From NCBI GenBank assembly GCA_041752315.1, contig JBGSHJ010000025.1:114202-178201 (forward strand): a DNA stretch of 64,000 nucleotides. The letters run 5' to 3'. The translations under genes and the position numbers were made by a program. Origin of the DNA: SYFY01 sp041752315 (GTDB lineage: Bacteria > Pseudomonadota > Gammaproteobacteria > Pseudomonadales > Azotimanducaceae). Shown here piece by piece: positions 1 to 8,524 of the stretch; positions within the stretch are counted from its first letter, which is position 1, and the number at the start of each line of letters is the position of its first letter. The notes under the pieces are model-generated. The model had not been told where the DNA came from and made no database searches. It was given only the letters and a program-made list of their open reading frames with translations.

Positions 1-175
1 CAGGGTGACAATCGCGGCAAGATGCTGCTGCGCCTGCCTGCGGCACATCGTTGATGGCAACCTGAATGGACGACACATCACGGGCAGGAATTCCATTCGC
101 TCCTGCTCGTGATGGTTGGCACTCAGCTGCTACCGGAACTTGTTGCCAGACTGGTTGCGAATTCGGTCGGGTTAC
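1..175 (-). other. Possible haem-binding frame running off the left edge
   Basis: Reading the minus strand from about 175 down to 1, one frame stays open and ends with a CRDCH (CxxCH) haem c attachment motif encoded at 19-5, preceded by an Ala/Gln/Pro-rich linker. It has no convincing start codon of its own. It lies in the -1 frame relative to the 35-residue membrane protein that ends at 172. Membrane anchor, linker and haem domain would make sense as one anchored c-type cytochrome broken by a frameshift, or as a sequencing error. Only about 58 codons are visible, so a chance CxxCH cannot be excluded. Confidence 0.3.
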
Positions 176-279
176 AGCGCCTGTGACAGGATACTGATGA
201 CCGCCGCAATGATGATAAACCCCGCCATGACTGCAATGGTGCCAACGGTGATGGTTTTTGCCGGATTTTCAAGCCACAT
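172..279 (-). CDS. 35-residue single-pass membrane protein
   Basis: This short reading frame starts at ATG 279 behind a strong ribosome binding site (GAGGAG, 6 bases upstream) and stops at TAA 172. The protein begins MWLENPAKT and is then almost entirely one hydrophobic segment (about residues 10-31), so it should sit in the inner membrane. The N-terminal W/P/K pattern followed by one helix resembles the anchor of NapC/NirT-like membrane cytochromes, and the next frame downstream carries a CxxCH motif. It may therefore be the anchor of a frameshifted cytochrome rather than a free small protein. No family is recognised with certainty. Confidence 0.5.
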   Translation of the reverse strand: MWLENPAKTITVGTIAVMAGFIIIAAVISILSQAL

Positions 280-783
280 GTTCGTCTCCTCGTCGGGTCC
301 TGGTTGTTCCTGTGAATGCTCAACAGGTTCTTTATGCTGCGCGACTGACCTTCACTTCCCTTGTGTCGTCAGGCGCGCGACGTGGGTACATTTTTTCTCA
401 TGATCCCAGTCACCGCGATAAGGGAATTCCGAAGCGTTTACTGGTTGTTGGAGGTAACGTTCTCACGTTCTTACGGGCCAGAAACAGGACCTTTTGCCGG
501 TAGGCAACTGCTGGTGTGGAATATTCAACAGAGGCTTCAGTCCGTACAGGCGGGGTATCCCGTCGCACGGGACCTCAGGTCAGTGCACCGTCGCTTGCAT
601 GCGAGCCCGGCAAACGCGTTACCCGATGAGTGGATGCAACTGTTGTCACGCGCGTCATTTCGGCGGTGGCCGATCCGTTACACACCGCAGTCCGGTCTGT
701 TAACGAGTGCGATGAACTTGCCTGACACGGAACACGCATAGTGCAATCCGCGCCTTGCACAAGGCGCGGCATAGACACGCGGG
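280..783. other. Gene-poor stretch
   Basis: I see no convincing gene in these 504 bases. Several overlapping open frames exist, the longest on the plus strand at 361-741, but none has a good ribosome binding site or recognisable protein features. A small perfect hairpin (TCCCGT, loop CGC, ACGGGA) lies at 558-572, and a stronger hairpin at 748-769 follows the RND gene. Confidence 0.5.
748..769 (-). terminator. Hairpin downstream of RND pump gene
   Basis: A 9-bp perfect stem (CCGCGCCTT/AAGGCGCGG) with a GCAC loop sits 14 bases after the RND stop codon. There is no T-tract on the minus strand, so it is a terminator-like or RNA-stabilising hairpin rather than a textbook intrinsic terminator. Confidence 0.45.
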
Positions 784-3700
784 TTACGGTGTCTGTGTTT
801 CGACTCCCCTGGCTGCATCCTGTGATTGCAACAGCTGCAATCGCTTCAGACCCGCATCGGGCGAAGTGGAATGCCGTGCCAGCAGGTTGTAGAAACCTGG
901 GACGACGTACAGGGTGAACAGGGTGGCCACTGATACGCCAAAAAAGATGACAACACCAAGCACCACCCGGCTTTCTGATCCGGCACCCGTGGCGAGCATG
1001 AGTGGGACTGCACCCATTATCGTCGCCAGCGAGGTCATCAGTACAGGCCGCAGTCGCTGGGTCGAAGCTTCGATGATGGCCTCGCCAAAGGCCATTCCAC
1101 TGTCGCGGCGCTGATTGATGAACTCGACAATGAGTACACCATTCTTGGCGGCGATACCCACCAGCATGATGATGCCGATCTGGCTGAAGATGTTGAGCGA
1201 CATCCCGGTGAGCGCCAGTCCGATGAGGGCACCGGCCAATGCCAGGGGCACCGAAATGAGGATGACAAGCGGTTGCACGAAACTCTCGAACTGACTCGCC
1301 AGCACCATGAAGACAATCAACATCGCCAGACTGAAGGTGAAGAGCAGCGTGCCGCTGGCCTCACGGAATTCGAGTGACTCGCCCTTGTAGTCGATGTGGG
1401 CATCTTCAGGAAGTTCGCTGCGAGCCGTGGCATCCAGATAGTCGAGTGCCTCCCCCAGCGAATAACCCGGTGCGAGGTTGGCGCTGAAGGTGATGGCCCG
1501 AATGCGGTTATAGCGTTCGAGGGAGGCAGCCCCGGCCCGACTCTGCACCTCAACGAGATTTGACAGGGGCACCAGTTCACCGCTGGAGTCCGAACGGACG
1601 TACAGGTTGTCCAGATCGCTTGCCGATGTCCGCTGGTCAGGGCGGGCTTCAAGCACGATGTCGTACTCTTCACCCTCTCTCAGGAATGTGGTGACCCGTT
1701 GTTCACTGAGCATGGTGGCCAGCGTTCGGCCGATGGTCTGCGTGGAGACACCCAGCGTCGCCGCCCGCGCCCGGTCGATGCGAACGATCATCTGCGGCTG
1801 GTTTTCCTTGAGGTCGGTATCCACACGCACGAGTGCGGGGTTTTTTTCCAGGGCTGCCAGCAGTCGGTCACGCCACACGATCAGTGTCGGGTAGTCAGGA
1901 CCACCGATCACAAACTGGACCGGTCGGTCGCCACCCCCGCGTGACAGTCCCGAACGGCTGAATGCAAAAGCTCGGACGTTTGGCAGGTCCGCCCATAGGG
2001 CACTGGTGCGTGCTGCCGCCTCGGCGGTACTCATCTCCCGATCCTGCCAGGGTGCCATGCTCACCACGATCATGGCGGCGTTGGGCGTCGAGCTGCCAAA
2101 ACCGGGGATTCGGGTCAGTACACGGGCAGCGATACCGGCATCAACCAGTTCCATCACGGGCGCCTCCACCTCGGCCATGATTTCGTTCATGCGTGCGGAA
2201 CTGGTGCCTTCCAGTGCCTGAACCCGCGCCATGAACATGCCCTGATCCTCCTGCGGCGCATATTCCTCGGGCACGATGTCCAGCAGCCAGGCGATCATGA
2301 CAAGAGTCGCCACGGTGATGACAGGCGCGACCCAGCCTCGCCGGATTGAAGCAGCAAGTGATGTCCGATAACTTTGCTCCAGTCGCCGAAGCAGGCGATC
2401 ACCCCATCGGGAGAGCGCATTGTCCTGTTTGTGCGGCCGCAACCAGCGAGCGCACAACGACGGCGTGAGCGTCAGCGCCACCACACTCGAAATCGCCACG
2501 GCCGCAGCGATCGTCAGTGCCAGTTCACCAAACAGGACACCGATGTTGTCGCGCAGGAAAATCACTGGTGTGAACACGGCAATCAGCACCAATGTAGTGG
2601 CGATCACGGCAAAGCCGACCTGCCGGCTGCCATTGAACGCGGCCAGCATGGGTGGTTCGCCCGCATCGATGCGTCGGTGAATGTTCTCCAGTACGACGAT
2701 CGCGTCATCCACCACGAGTCCGATCGACAGCACCATGGCCAGCAAGGTGATCAGATTCAGGGAATAACCAGCCAGGGCGAGCACCACACAGGTACCGATC
2801 AGGCAGACGGGAATGGTCAGTACAGGCACGATCATTGCGCGCAGTGAACCGAGGAACAGCAGAATCACGATGCTCACCAGCACGGTGGTGATGGCGATGG
2901 TTTCGTAGACGCTGTTGATGGCCTCGCGGATGAACAGCGAATCATCGGAGCTGGCGATGAACTGCATATGTCCGGGGAGCGTCCTGTTGACCCGCTCCAT
3001 CTCGGTCTTCACCGCCTCCAGAGTCTCCAGCGTGTTGGCGGTGGATTGTTTGATGATGGCGATGCCAACCGTCGTACGCTGGTTGGCGCGGAACGCCTCC
3101 CGCCGGTTGCGCGGCCCGAGGTTGACGTCCGCAACTTCCCCGAGACGGATCAGGTGACCATCTTCGCCACGACCCACCACCAGCGATCGGAAATCTTCTG
3201 GCGTGGCATAACCCCGGGCGAGACGAACGCGGAATTCCCGCTCCGAAGTTTCCAGTCGTCCAGCAGGCAACTCGAGATTTTCCCGTCGCAATGCGGCTTC
3301 GACGTCGGCCACCGTCAGGCGGCGCGCAGCCAGCGCCGTACGATCCAGCGCCACCCGCAAGGAGGGTTCGCTGCCGCCGTTGATGGCTGCTGCGGCGACA
3401 CCCGGCAATACGGAAATGCGGTCAACCAGATGTCGTTCGGCATAATCGTGCAGGGCCATCATGTCCAGTTGGTCGCTGGACAGACTCATGTACATCACGG
3501 GACGTGCATCGGAATCCTGTTTGGCGACCACCGGTGGGTCGGCTTCTTCAGGCAACCGGTCCAGCACCCTGGCGATACGGTCCCGCACGTCGTTCGACGC
3601 TTCGTCAATGTCACGATGCAGGTGGAATTCGAGATTGAGATCGGAGACCTCGTCACGACTGGAACTGCGAATGACCTTGATGCCTTCGATGCCGCTGATC

Positions 3701-3909
3701 TGGTCTTCCAGCAGTTGTGTGATGCGGGTTTCGATCACATCTGCGGCTGCACCGGGATAACGCGTGCTGACGGAAACGATCGGCGGATTGATATCAGGAT
3801 ATTCGCGGACGGGCAGACTGGTGAAAGCCAGAACACCAAAGGCCACGATGAGCAGACTCAGGACGGTGGCAAAAACAGGTCGGGCAACGGCAGTATCAGA
3901 TAACCACAT
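784..3909 (-). CDS. RND multidrug efflux transporter (HAE1 type)
   Basis: Inner-membrane proton-driven exporter of the AcrB/MexB-like resistance-nodulation-division family. The start is placed at ATG 3909 (MWLSDTAVARPV), giving 1041 residues, the normal family size; a longer upstream frame only adds residues that overlap the adaptor gene. The first membrane helix is at about residues 9-30. The proton-relay pair in TM4 is seen as GLVVDDAIVVLEN (Asp401, Asp402), typical of the HAE1 drug-efflux branch rather than the metal (CzcA) branch. Large periplasmic loops follow TM1 and TM7. The gene starts one base after the adaptor's stop, so the two are co-transcribed. No outer-membrane factor is present nearby, so it probably borrows a TolC-like channel. 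The substrate is unknown. Confidence 0.95.
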   Translation of the reverse strand: MWLSDTAVARPVFATVLSLLIVAFGVLAFTSLPVREYPDINPPIVSVSTRYPGAAADVIETRITQLLEDQISGIEGIKVIRSSSRDEVSDLNLEFHLHRDIDEASNDVRDRIARVLDRLPEEADPPVVAKQDSDARPVMYMSLSSDQLDMMALHDYAERHLVDRISVLPGVAAAAINGGSEPSLRVALDRTALAARRLTVADVEAALRRENLELPAGRLETSEREFRVRLARGYATPEDFRSLVVGRGEDGHLIRLGEVADVNLGPRNRREAFRANQRTTVGIAIIKQSTANTLETLEAVKTEMERVNRTLPGHMQFIASSDDSLFIREAINSVYETIAITTVLVSIVILLFLGSLRAMIVPVLTIPVCLIGTCVVLALAGYSLNLITLLAMVLSIGLVVDDAIVVLENIHRRIDAGEPPMLAAFNGSRQVGFAVIATTLVLIAVFTPVIFLRDNIGVLFGELALTIAAAVAISSVVALTLTPSLCARWLRPHKQDNALSRWGDRLLRRLEQSYRTSLAASIRRGWVAPVITVATLVMIAWLLDIVPEEYAPQEDQGMFMARVQALEGTSSARMNEIMAEVEAPVMELVDAGIAARVLTRIPGFGSSTPNAAMIVVSMAPWQDREMSTAEAAARTSALWADLPNVRAFAFSRSGLSRGGGDRPVQFVIGGPDYPTLIVWRDRLLAALEKNPALVRVDTDLKENQPQMIVRIDRARAATLGVSTQTIGRTLATMLSEQRVTTFLREGEEYDIVLEARPDQRTSASDLDNLYVRSDSSGELVPLSNLVEVQSRAGAASLERYNRIRAITFSANLAPGYSLGEALDYLDATARSELPEDAHIDYKGESLEFREASGTLLFTFSLAMLIVFMVLASQFESFVQPLVILISVPLALAGALIGLALTGMSLNIFSQIGIIMLVGIAAKNGVLIVEFINQRRDSGMAFGEAIIEASTQRLRPVLMTSLATIMGAVPLMLATGAGSESRVVLGVVIFFGVSVATLFTLYVVPGFYNLLARHSTSPDAGLKRLQLLQSQDAARGVETQTP

Positions 3910-3910
3910 A

Positions 3911-4993
3911 TCAGGTTCCGACAGCGGCAGGCGCTGCTCCCTTGTTGACTCCGGTTGTGACGGGCATCCCATCGCGCAGCTTGATCTGACCTTCAATCAC
4001 GACTGAATCGCCGACGATCAGTCCTTCGAGGATTTCGACCTGATTGTTGATCCGCTGACCGGTACGAATGACCCGTCGCTGCACACGCTCTTCGGCCATC
4101 ACAAAGACGAAGCTGGTCTCGCCATCCTGGATGAGGGCTGCATCTGGCAGGGTCAGCGCACGCCGGGGATTGGTTTCAATCTCGACGGTGAGCAGCATGC
4201 CTGGTCGCAGCAGCAGGTCCTCGTTGGCCACCAGCGCCCGGGCGGTGATTGCGCGTGTTACCGGATCGACCCTCGATCCAATGGTGCGTACCTCACCACG
4301 AAACACACGGCCCGGCCAGGCTGCGGCACTGGCGGCGACCACAAGTCCGGGACGCAGGCTGGCGAGGAGGGTCTCCGGCACGGTGAAATCGAGCTTGATG
4401 GTGGCGATATCGTCGAGGGTGGTGATCGGTGTGACGGGCGTGACCAGCGTGCCTTCACTGACCTGTCTGAAACCCAGCAATCCGCTGAACGGCGCGCGGA
4501 TCAATCGATCCGCCAGGCGCGCGAGGATGGAATCGTAGCGGGCCTGGGCTGCCGTCAGCCGGGCCTTGGCCTCGTCCACCTGTGATACCGGCACGCTCCT
4601 CTGTTGCAGCAGATCCGCCAGTCGCTGCCACTGCAGCCGGGCATCCTCCACGTTGGCTTCCGCCTCCGCCAGCAGCGCTGTCTGCTCGCCGTTGGTCAGC
4701 TCAACCAGCACATCCCCCGACTCGACCAGTTGCCCATCCTCGAAACGGACCTGGCTGATGGTGTCGGTGAGTTTGGCGGTGATCGTCACCGACTCATTGG
4801 CCTGTGAAGTGCCCAGCGCTTCGATGGTGGTCACGAGGTCTTTCAGTTCCACCGGTGCCACCACCACGCGTGGTGGTGCACCGGGTCCCTGTCCACCGCC
4901 AGCCGGTCCTGCAACAGTCGGGGCCTCGTCGTTACAACCGGCGAGCGCGAAGCACAACACCCAGAATCTGATCAGGAACGTACTGCGGCGCAC
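3911..4993 (-). CDS. RND periplasmic adaptor lipoprotein
   Basis: Membrane fusion protein that would link the RND pump to an outer-membrane channel. The 360-residue product starts with a lipoprotein signal peptide ending in the lipobox LAGC with Cys20 as the lipidation site. A Gly/Pro-rich linker follows, then a barrel/lipoyl half (about 45-95), an alpha-helical hairpin with Ala/Glu/Gln-rich heptads (about 105-160), the second lipoyl half with RAPFSGLLGFRQVSEG, and a C-terminal beta-barrel. This matches the AcrA/MexA-type HlyD superfamily. It is the first gene of the two-gene efflux operon; its upstream region carries an 11-bp tandem repeat (5107-5150). Confidence 0.93.
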   Translation of the reverse strand: MRRSTFLIRFWVLCFALAGCNDEAPTVAGPAGGGQGPGAPPRVVVAPVELKDLVTTIEALGTSQANESVTITAKLTDTISQVRFEDGQLVESGDVLVELTNGEQTALLAEAEANVEDARLQWQRLADLLQQRSVPVSQVDEAKARLTAAQARYDSILARLADRLIRAPFSGLLGFRQVSEGTLVTPVTPITTLDDIATIKLDFTVPETLLASLRPGLVVAASAAAWPGRVFRGEVRTIGSRVDPVTRAITARALVANEDLLLRPGMLLTVEIETNPRRALTLPDAALIQDGETSFVFVMAEERVQRRVIRTGQRINNQVEILEGLIVGDSVVIEGQIKLRDGMPVTTGVNKGAAPAAVGT

Positions 4994-5106
4994 AACGGAG
5001 TCCTCGGCTGACTTGGGAAAACATTATGACCCGATCCGCCCTCCATGATGCGACCGTATCTTGTCAATAATGGTTGCAGATCAGCCTGAGCGCCACTGCT
5101 CGGCAT

Positions 5107-5150
5107 AGAAGGCTGAGAGAAGGCTGAGAGAAGTCTGAGAGCAGGCTGAT
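5107..5150. repeat. Four tandem copies of an 11-bp unit
   Basis: The unit AGAAGGCTGAG is present exactly at 5107-5117 and 5118-5128, with one change at 5129-5139 and two changes at 5140-5150. It lies in the 239-base gap between the end of the PQQ-type dehydrogenase gene and the start of the efflux operon, about 115 bases upstream of the adaptor start codon. It could be a simple slippage repeat or a cluster of regulator binding sites; the sequence alone does not decide. Confidence 0.85.
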
Positions 5151-5232
5151 GGATGCACGAACGAGATGATCATCGGAGCTTCAACCGAACCCGTTTGAAT
5201 GATCTCGACGGCATGTGCGTCCAGACCATGAA

Positions 5233-6369
5233 TCAGTCCTCGGGATCGGCTCGCCGGACACGCAGGACGCGCCCGCGATAGTCATCGGAGACGAGCAGGT
5301 GTCCTTCCGGTGTGACCACCACATCCGTCGGACGGCCGAAGAGGTCCTCCGCCGACTGGAAACCCCACAGGAACCGTTTGTAAGTGAGCGTACCATCCGT
5401 TTCGGCACGCAGCGCGCCCACCTGGTATCCAACCGGACTGGTTCGATTCCAGCTGCCATGCTCGGCGACAAACAGCGCACCCTGCCATTCATCCCCCAAT
5501 GCCCGCCCGTTGTTGAAGGCTATACCCAGTGGCGCAACGTGAGCCTGCAATCGGAAGTGTGGTGGCTGGTAGTGTGCGGGATCGGCACCTTTGCCAAATT
5601 CGGGATCCGGCAAGTCTCCCTGGTGGATGTACGGAAAACCGAAGTGCAAACCCGCTTTGTCCGCAATGTTGATCTCTTCTGCAGGAATGTCGTCACCCAA
5701 CAGGTCGCGTCCGTTGTCCGTGAACCACAACGCATCCGTTTCAGGATGGAAGACGAGACCTGAGCTGTTGCGCACTCCGGAAGCGAAAACTTCGGTTGCA
5801 CCGGTGTCGGGGTCCATGCGCAGGATTGTTCCGTACCGGGGATCATCGCTCAGGCAGACGTTGCAGGGCGCACCGACCGGGACATACAGATAGCCATCCG
5901 GGCCAAATCGCAGATAACGCCGGTCATGGCGAAGCGAGTCGGGAAGCTTGTCAGTCAGACGACGCGACAGTGAGTGATTGACGGCATCCTTGACGATCCA
6001 AACTTCACTGCGCGCCGAGATGTAGAGATCCTCCCGACCTTGGATCGATCGCAGTGCAACACCACTGGGGACCTGCAGCCCTTCGATGAGGGTTTCCGTC
6101 GACGTGGCGCTGCCGCTCGTGTCGAGTCGCACACGATAGACCTTGCCGGCCCGTCGGCTGCCGACAAACAGAGTGCTTCCATCTGCAGAGAGGGCCAGCT
6201 GCCGGGCTTCCGGCAGTCCCGCAACAAGGACCTCGACGACCAGGCCTTCCGGCAGGCCAAGCTGGCTGACGCTGCGCAACCGCAGCTTTTCCCAGACCCA
6301 GGAGGCGCCGGTAAACAGGGCAGCGATGAGGCAGACCGCCACCACTGCCATCAGGAGTTTTTTTTGCAC
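5233..6369 (-). CDS. PQQ-dependent sugar dehydrogenase-like protein (sorbosone/glucose type)
   Basis: The 378-residue protein begins with a basic stretch and one hydrophobic segment (about residues 5-24), a signal anchor that would place the rest in the periplasm. The body is a six-bladed beta-propeller of the glucose/sorbosone dehydrogenase family: blade-like repeats such as LALSADGSTLFVGSRRAGKV and the signature region FTDNGRDLLGDDIPAEEIN (about 215-235) match soluble PQQ dehydrogenases. It probably oxidises a sugar or alcohol using PQQ and passes electrons to the respiratory chain; the substrate cannot be told. GTG 6369 directly abuts the TGA of the flippase gene, so it is the last gene of the long minus-strand block. 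An internal ATG at codon 7 is an alternative start. Confidence 0.8.
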   Translation of the reverse strand: MQKKLLMAVVAVCLIAALFTGASWVWEKLRLRSVSQLGLPEGLVVEVLVAGLPEARQLALSADGSTLFVGSRRAGKVYRVRLDTSGSATSTETLIEGLQVPSGVALRSIQGREDLYISARSEVWIVKDAVNHSLSRRLTDKLPDSLRHDRRYLRFGPDGYLYVPVGAPCNVCLSDDPRYGTILRMDPDTGATEVFASGVRNSSGLVFHPETDALWFTDNGRDLLGDDIPAEEINIADKAGLHFGFPYIHQGDLPDPEFGKGADPAHYQPPHFRLQAHVAPLGIAFNNGRALGDEWQGALFVAEHGSWNRTSPVGYQVGALRAETDGTLTYKRFLWGFQSAEDLFGRPTDVVVTPEGHLLVSDDYRGRVLRVRRADPED

Positions 6370-7554
6370 TCAGAGACAATCCGTGCGTATGCCGAGTTTC
6401 TGCCTGACAAGTATCGACAGCCCCACCTGTTGCAGGAGGCTGCTGACCAGGATTGCGATCGCGGCTCCTGGCAAGCCCATGTTCAGGGTCAGCACGGAGC
6501 ACAGCACCAGATTGAATGCACTGGCAATGGCGATGATCATCAGCGCCGGGCGTTCGTAGCCTGACATCATCATCAAGGTGATGAGCGATCCGCTTGCCGC
6601 CGTGATCAACTGCGCAAGCAACAGTATTCCCAACGTGTTGCCGGCTGCCTCGAAACCCCTGCCGAACATGCCAAGCAGCGGTTCCCTGGTGAACCACATG
6701 GCCAGGCCCGCCGTAATGACAAAAAACGTAGCCAGACGGGCACCGTAACGCATGAGCCGCTCGGTTTCCGATCGTCGTTCCGGATTGGCCAGCAGGGCCG
6801 GCAGCATAGGGGCGACGATGAGCGTGATGGCGATCGAGCCAAAGCCGGCAAGACTCGCCAGTCGTTGGGCGGCTGCATAAAAACCTGTCTGTTCGGCGGG
6901 CAGCAATGACCCGACGACGAGGATGTCGATGGTTGTAGTGCCCAGCAGACACAGCGAAATCAGGAAGAAGTGATTGGCGGTGCGATTCCATTGTCTGGCA
7001 GCGTCCGCAGTCTGCGCCGTTATGCGAGGGCCGGATTCGTGAGCAAAACCGGCCATCATCAAAACGGCGACAGTAGTTGCGACAAACGAAAGCCATAGCA
7101 GCATGCTGACCGAGGGTTGTGAATCCAGCAGGAAAAAAGTCACCAGGAACCCGATCAGCAGCAGGGGCCGCAGGATCTCGTTGGGAAGAAAGGCAGCCAG
7201 GGTCCGGCCTGCAGACCTCAGTCGCGCCTGGTAGATCCACAACAGGGTAAGCACAGGTACAAAAGGCGCGACGGAGGCCAGCATGACGGCAAATCCCGCG
7301 TCCGACATCACGTACAGCCCGGCGGCGATCATCAGCATCAGCAACATCAGGAGCCAGGCCGGCAGCACCGTCCGGGCATGCGACCAGTTGATCAGGGACT
7401 GACGGTTCTCTTCGTCCTGTGCAAGTGCCGGCAGGAACCGGACCAGTGCTTCATCGGTGCCGGACCGGGTGAAGACCAGCAACAGTGCCAACCATGCAAA
7501 GCAGTACATGTAGAGGCCGTAGGCATCGGCACCGGACATTCGCGAAATGAGCAC
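6370..7554 (-). CDS. Polysaccharide/lipid-linked flippase (Wzx/MATE-like), probably frameshifted at the 5' end
   Basis: Polytopic inner-membrane protein (394 residues from GTG 7554) with about ten or more hydrophobic helices and the RMSGADAYG-type motif found just after TM1 in the polysaccharide transporter (PST/Wzx) family. Such proteins flip lipid-linked sugars or other amphiphiles across the membrane. The frame is open 5' of 7554 back to about 7680 and encodes a plausible missing first helix (LRGATLSIGIRVVG), but has no ATG, GTG or TTG there. A neighbouring frame does have a start (ATG 7703, with GGAGGGG further upstream) and runs into the same spot. This suggests a one-base loss near 7618-7625, where CTCTTCTTC occurs. 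The gene is therefore either damaged or mis-sequenced. It is flanked by the SDR and PQQ genes in one transcription unit. Confidence 0.75.
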   Translation of the reverse strand: MLISRMSGADAYGLYMYCFAWLALLLVFTRSGTDEALVRFLPALAQDEENRQSLINWSHARTVLPAWLLMLLMLMIAAGLYVMSDAGFAVMLASVAPFVPVLTLLWIYQARLRSAGRTLAAFLPNEILRPLLLIGFLVTFFLLDSQPSVSMLLWLSFVATTVAVLMMAGFAHESGPRITAQTADAARQWNRTANHFFLISLCLLGTTTIDILVVGSLLPAEQTGFYAAAQRLASLAGFGSIAITLIVAPMLPALLANPERRSETERLMRYGARLATFFVITAGLAMWFTREPLLGMFGRGFEAAGNTLGILLLAQLITAASGSLITLMMMSGYERPALMIIAIASAFNLVLCSVLTLNMGLPGAAIAILVSSLLQQVGLSILVRQKLGIRTDCL

Positions 7555-7735
7555 CTGCGCCAGGAAAGCCAGGGCAAGACCAACGACACGAATGCCGATG
7601 GAAAGCGTCGCGCCGCGAAGAAGAGATAGTGGAAGGTTCGCAGAAATGCTGAAAGGCCGCCCGGATGTACGCCTTTCAGACTAACGGCGGCGATGCTCTT
7701 CATCAACCGCCGCTTGTCCAGATTACCCCTCCGGA

Positions 7736-8509
7736 TCAGGTGGGTTGCCCACCCGCGACATCGATGAACTGCCCGGTGATCCAGGCCGCCGCCGGAGAAG
7801 CGAAGAATACAGCGGCGGCGGCGCAGTCGGCCGGTGTGCCCGTGCGACCGAGCGGGATTGTCTTGTCGAAAACGGCATGCGCCTGTTCGTCGGAGATGTT
7901 CATGGTTTCCCTGAGCATGTCTGTCACGATGATGCCCGGTGCAATGCAGTTCACCGTGATCTTTTTGGGGGCCAGTTCGACAGCCAGAGTGCGCGTCATG
8001 GAAATCATGCCGAGATTTGCGGCCGAGTAGACACCAAAACCGGGAGAGGGTTTGTGCGCGGCAATCGAGATGATGTTGATGATCCGGCCACCGTCCGTCA
8101 TCCGTTTGGCAGCTTGTTGTGAGCCCCACCACTTGGTTTTCATGTTGAGATCAAGTTGCTCATCGAACTTTTCGATCGAAATGTCCGGCAGTGCCCACAT
8201 CTTGCGATCCAGATTGCCGCCTGCATTGTTGACCATGATGTCCAGGCGGCCGAGTTCCTTGATCACCCGATCCAGCGCAGCGGGAATCGAAGTCCAGTCC
8301 AGGACATCGGCAGAAATGCCGAAACTTCGTCTGCCACGGCTGCGTATCTCCGCCGCGACGTCATCAACGTCCGCCTGTCTTCGGGCGACCACGACAACAT
8401 CTGCCCCGCAATCAGCAAGACCGAGCGCGATACCCCGGCCGAGTCCCCGGCCACCTCCCGTCACCACGGCCACCTTGCCATCCAGACGGAAATCCTCGTG
8501 CATACCCAT
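7736..8509 (-). CDS. SDR family oxidoreductase with altered active site
   Basis: Classical-size short-chain dehydrogenase/reductase (257 residues), cytosolic, NAD(P)-binding. The nucleotide motif TGGGRGLG is at 17-24, NNAG at 94-97, and the active-site Ser148 and Tyr161 are present. The usual YxxxK motif reads YSAAN: the catalytic lysine is replaced by Asn165 (AAT codon at 8017-8015). In classical SDRs this lysine holds the nicotinamide ribose and lowers the tyrosine pKa, so activity may be reduced, altered or absent. The C-terminal motif of the fold (GRTGTPADCAAAAVFFAS) is intact, so the gene does not look decayed. It is last of three consecutive SDR genes in the P450 block; the ATG 8503 is an alternative start. 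Confidence 0.88.
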   Translation of the reverse strand: MGMHEDFRLDGKVAVVTGGGRGLGRGIALGLADCGADVVVVARRQADVDDVAAEIRSRGRRSFGISADVLDWTSIPAALDRVIKELGRLDIMVNNAGGNLDRKMWALPDISIEKFDEQLDLNMKTKWWGSQQAAKRMTDGGRIINIISIAAHKPSPGFGVYSAANLGMISMTRTLAVELAPKKITVNCIAPGIIVTDMLRETMNISDEQAHAVFDKTIPLGRTGTPADCAAAAVFFASPAAAWITGQFIDVAGGQPT

Positions 8510-8524
8510 GATTCATTGACCTCG

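Noticed and set aside
361..741. 126-codon plus-strand frame in the left gene-poor region
   Set aside because: No ribosome site, no recognisable fold, overlapped by other open frames of the same quality; typical chance frame in GC-rich DNA.
2968..3903. 311-codon plus-strand open frame antisense to the RND pump
   Set aside because: Shadow of the pump gene; high GC in third codon positions keeps the opposite frame open.
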